Source: Cesiribacter sp. (GTDB lineage Bacteria > Bacteroidota > Bacteroidia > Cytophagales > Cyclobacteriaceae). Taken from it: a stretch of 5,757 bases of DNA. Shown here one piece after another: positions 3,382-5,757 of this stretch. The first letter of the stretch is position 1, and each line of letters opens with the position of its first letter. The position numbers and the translations under genes were made by a program. The notes below the pieces were generated by a model. The model searched no databases. It was not told the origin of the DNA and was given only the letters and a program-made list of their open reading frames with translations. The stretch spans positions 1 to 5,757 of the forward strand of contig JASLAE010000427.1 in assembly GCA_030147305.1 (NCBI GenBank). Direction: 5' to 3'.

Positions 3382-5757
3382 TTATTGGGTAATATTATAC
3401 CGCAGCTGAATTCCAAAAGCAGTATTGCTGGAAGGATAAGAATTTAATACCCGTGGCTCGTTAATGCTGCGGCGGAAATACGTCTGGATGCTCAGCTGTT
3501 CATTGATGATGTAATCAATGGTTGGGTTGAGCTGAAAGTTTAGGCTACCATTGGTGATATCATCCGGCTCGTCGAGGCGGCGCTGGGTTGTACGGGTATC
3601 GCGAACTGTTACACCCATCCGGAAGGTGATGTCATTTTTCAGGGTAATCTCCCGGCCTTTAGCCCGGAAGGGTACCCTGAAGTTCTTGGTAGTATAGCCA
3701 ATATCGAAACGTACATCCTGGTTCTTAAGCTCAGTAACCTGTCTGTTGGAAAGATCGAGGCCAAGGTTACGCTCCCTGTTATAGCTTACCTGCAGTGTCA
3801 TGCGAGAGACGGTCCGCAGGTTGATACCGATGAGGGGCGCAAACTTTTCCGAGATCATTACCTGGTTGGCAATGTACATGGGCAGCGGCGTATTATTGTT
3901 GAGTGAGTCAGCCCAGATATTATCCGCAGAGGTATAATCCTCTATGTTATTGTTAAGCTCAATGCGTTCCCTGCTGCCCCTTTCTCCATACTCCAGCGAG
4001 CTGCTGTAGCTGTTCACTGCATAACGTGATACATAACTGTGTGAAATGCTAACAGAAGAGAAGGTCTTTTGCAACCATTTTACTTTGCTCAGGCCGGCAT
4101 ACTCCAGGCGCCAGTTGGGTAGGGGTATGCTGGGGAATGGCGATAGTTTCACATCGTTTGGTCCTTTGCCACTATAAGCTGCCAGGAAGGCCGGTATAAG
4201 TACATCCTGTGAGTTCCGCTGGTAGGCAGAGTCTAAACGGTTGGTGGGCGCTAACCTGGTTAAGATCTGGTCACGATAAGCTTCAAAATTATTGAACGCC
4301 TTAGAACCATCATCGCCCGCATTGTCGCCAAACGCAGTAGAGATAGACATGAACGAAATGCTGTAGCTACCCGTACGTGCCGGTGTAAGAGAAGTATAGG
4401 CGCCGGCAATCATATCCGTAGTGTCCTGATCGAAGTAGCGGAAGATCTCCTGGTAATTGGCACTCTTCTCCTTGCGTACATCTATCTGAATGCGCAGGTC
4501 GTTAATAGGCTGCACATCTGCCCTGAAATCATAGTTAATGCTGTTGGTCTGGGTAAAAGGAGTGGTAAGCTCCTGCGATTGTACCAGCCATCCATTTGCT
4601 GCGGCTTCTTTGCGAATGCGCGGGTCCTGGCTACCCAGCAGGAAATCAAAGCCCGGCGCCACAAAGCTGGAGTCCAAACCAAAGAGGAAAACCTGTGGTC
4701 TGAAACCAGGCAGCATGGTACCTTCATTCCGGGTAGCGTTAAAGGTAATGCCTCTTACCGACATTAGGCCACGCAGCAACCCTCTGGTAAATTTAGAAGG
4801 ACCGGCCTGTGCAGCGGTATCTTCTGCTACAGGTGCCGTTGGCCGCTGCGGACGGTTAGGCTGCGGACGCGCGCTTTGCTGTCCGGCGTCGTTGATCTTT
4901 TTCAAGAAGCCGGAGTTGTTGTATAGTTTTACCAGGTCCAGCTTGCCGGTTAGGCCCGTAGTACGGATGTTCTGTATAAGATTGCCAAACCGATCCTGTT
5001 GGTTTATAAATCCCTGATCCAGGGTATCTGGTGAATTTGGATTAGAGTAAGTAGGATTGGTATAAGCAGGGTTACTGAAAGAACCGGCCGTCCAGGAGAA
5101 GTTGGCTTCATAGCGGGCATCGGCACTAATCCAGTTGGTTAAAGGTATTTTATCGAATGGCAGCCGATAGGTCGCAGAAATGATCTGGTCGAAGTTTTTC
5201 ATACGGCCAAAGTGTGCCAGGTTGTTGAGTACCTCCTGCCGGTTATTTTCGTTGTCGATTTCACCATAGGGTTCATCAACAATGGCATTGGCACGGGCAT
5301 TATAGTCCAGCACCAGCGAATTAGTAAGATCCCAGCGGAAGGAGTAAAGCCGGCTGAAGGTAAAGGCTTTTTCATACTGCTGGTTGCTGTAGTTAGGGCG
5401 CAGGTCATCTCCACGGTACAGATTTCTGGAGAAGCGGCGGTCCAGGTCCCAGCGAACCGATACATTAGAGGGCAGCGGTGCAATATTGAAATCTTTGATC
5501 CACTGCAGCCAGCGCGAATTTAACCGCTGGCTACTGCCAAAAGGCGTATAAGGTTTTACCTGCGGTGCGTAGTTATAGGCTACGGCTGCTTTATAGGTAC
5601 GTAGTTCGTAATCGGCAATCTCCCAGCTGCTGCTTTTAATCTGGCTGTAGGCATAGGTAAAAGAGAGGTTAGATAGATCGAACGGTGTGGGCGTGTCATC
5701 CCCTTCGCGCCGGTTCAGGCGTACGTTTGTAAAGTTTAGGCTGCGGCGTGTGGCCCT
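3382..5757 (-). CDS. sprA: SprA/Sov, type IX secretion outer-membrane translocon, C-terminal third
   Basis: The frame is open without a stop from the right edge to TAA at 3382, giving 791 residues. A GTG at 5311-5313 could be called as a start but is internal, because SprA-like sequence continues upstream (NYAPQVKPYTPFGSS, about residues 59-73). SprA is usually about 2,300-2,500 residues, so about one third is seen. Family knowledge: SprA forms a very large single-chain beta-barrel in the outer membrane through which type IX cargo passes; it was found through gliding motility and, as Sov, through gingipain secretion. Recognisable blocks are a GLMSVRGITFNATRNEGT segment at about 330-347 running into LPGFRPQVFLFG, then APGFDFLLGSQDPR at about 367-380, PLPNWRLEYAGLSKVKWLQ at about 546-564, and a C-terminal NPTIDYIINEQLSIQTYFRR at about 744-763. 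Alternating aromatic and polar residues fit barrel strands. Unusual parts are an NPxY repeat at about 228-242 and a Gln/Pro/Arg-rich insert at about 292-321. No terminator lies before gcvH, so read-through is possible. Confidence 0.95.
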   Translation of the reverse strand, partial: RATRRSLNFTNVRLNRREGDDTPTPFDLSNLSFTYAYSQIKSSSWEIADYELRTYKAAVAYNYAPQVKPYTPFGSSQRLNSRWLQWIKDFNIAPLPSNVSVRWDLDRRFSRNLYRGDDLRPNYSNQQYEKAFTFSRLYSFRWDLTNSLVLDYNARANAIVDEPYGEIDNENNRQEVLNNLAHFGRMKNFDQIISATYRLPFDKIPLTNWISADARYEANFSWTAGSFSNPAYTNPTYSNPNSPDTLDQGFINQQDRFGNLIQNIRTTGLTGKLDLVKLYNNSGFLKKINDAGQQSARPQPNRPQRPTAPVAEDTAAQAGPSKFTRGLLRGLMSVRGITFNATRNEGTMLPGFRPQVFLFGLDSSFVAPGFDFLLGSQDPRIRKEAAANGWLVQSQELTTPFTQTNSINYDFRADVQPINDLRIQIDVRKEKSANYQEIFRYFDQDTTDMIAGAYTSLTPARTGSYSISFMSISTAFGDNAGDDGSKAFNNFEAYRDQILTRLAPTNRLDSAYQRNSQDVLIPAFLAAYSGKGPNDVKLSPFPSIPLPNWRLEYAGLSKVKWLQKTFSSVSISHSYVSRYAVNSYSSSLEYGERGSRERIELNNNIEDYTSADNIWADSLNNNTPLPMYIANQVMISEKFAPLIGINLRTVSRMTLQVSYNRERNLGLDLSNRQVTELKNQDVRFDIGYTTKNFRVPFRAKGREITLKNDITFRMGVTVRDTRTTQRRLDEPDDITNGSLNFQLNPTIDYIINEQLSIQTYFRRSINEPRVLNSYPSSNTAFGIQLRYNITQ

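Noticed and set aside
4538..5017. 159-residue open frame on the + strand inside sprA
   Set aside because: Antisense to a conserved SprA region; no supporting start signal or known family.
5311..5313. GTG as the start of a separate 643-residue protein
   Set aside because: The frame continues upstream with no stop and with SprA-like sequence; this is an internal valine codon.
5199..5483. 94-residue open frame on the - strand overlapping sprA, suggesting a frameshift or second gene
   Set aside because: The sprA frame itself is open across the whole interval to the window edge with SprA-like sequence, so no frameshift is needed.
1..5757. CRISPR array, insertion sequence, tRNA or riboswitch, including a glycine riboswitch near gcvH
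   Set aside because: No spaced repeats, transposase or terminal repeats, and no cloverleaf seen; the gcvH leader is too short for a riboswitch.

Overview
The window looks like chromosomal DNA from a Bacteroidota species, most likely an environmental member of the Cytophagales or Hymenobacteraceae type. Three things point that way: the C-terminal third of SprA (Sov), the giant outer-membrane translocon of the type IX secretion system that only this phylum carries; two Bacteroidota-style energy transducer TonB proteins; and a promoter of the phylum-specific form (TTTG, 18-nt spacer, TATTTTTG). The genus cannot be settled from the sequence seen. Everything here reads as core genome. I see no mobile element, CRISPR array, tRNA, rRNA or phage gene.

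Layout. A yicC-family endoribonuclease gene, missing only its first few codons, runs rightward from the left edge to 825. It ends at a perfect 23-bp hairpin (837-889) that separates it from five genes all read leftward. In their own reading order these are sprA (enters from the right edge, ends at 3382), gcvH (3328-2948), a VanZ-family membrane protein (2930-2556), tonB copy A (2478-1792) and tonB copy B (1603-917). Spacings are 53, 17, 77 and 188 bp. A clear promoter lies in the 53-bp gap ahead of gcvH, and a clear intrinsic terminator (1736-1767) follows tonB A. gcvH-vanZ-tonB A is therefore probably one transcription unit, perhaps also reached by read-through from sprA. tonB B stands alone between the two hairpins.

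How the genes may work together. SprA forms the outer-membrane channel for type IX secretion (adhesins, gliding proteins, secreted enzymes). TonB proteins carry proton-motive energy across the periplasm to outer-membrane receptors. GcvH is the lipoyl carrier protein of the glycine cleavage system. The VanZ-like protein is a small four-helix membrane protein of unclear role. The mixture is odd functionally; nothing in the sequence proves a shared job.

The two TonB paralogs are both 228 residues and share an LVV-x-AFEWK membrane-exit motif, but their periplasmic linkers differ sharply (acidic and polyproline versus Pro/Gly-rich). No convincingly new system was found. The most useful leads are the sprA-gcvH-vanZ-tonB arrangement, the divergent tandem TonBs, and the compact gcvH promoter.
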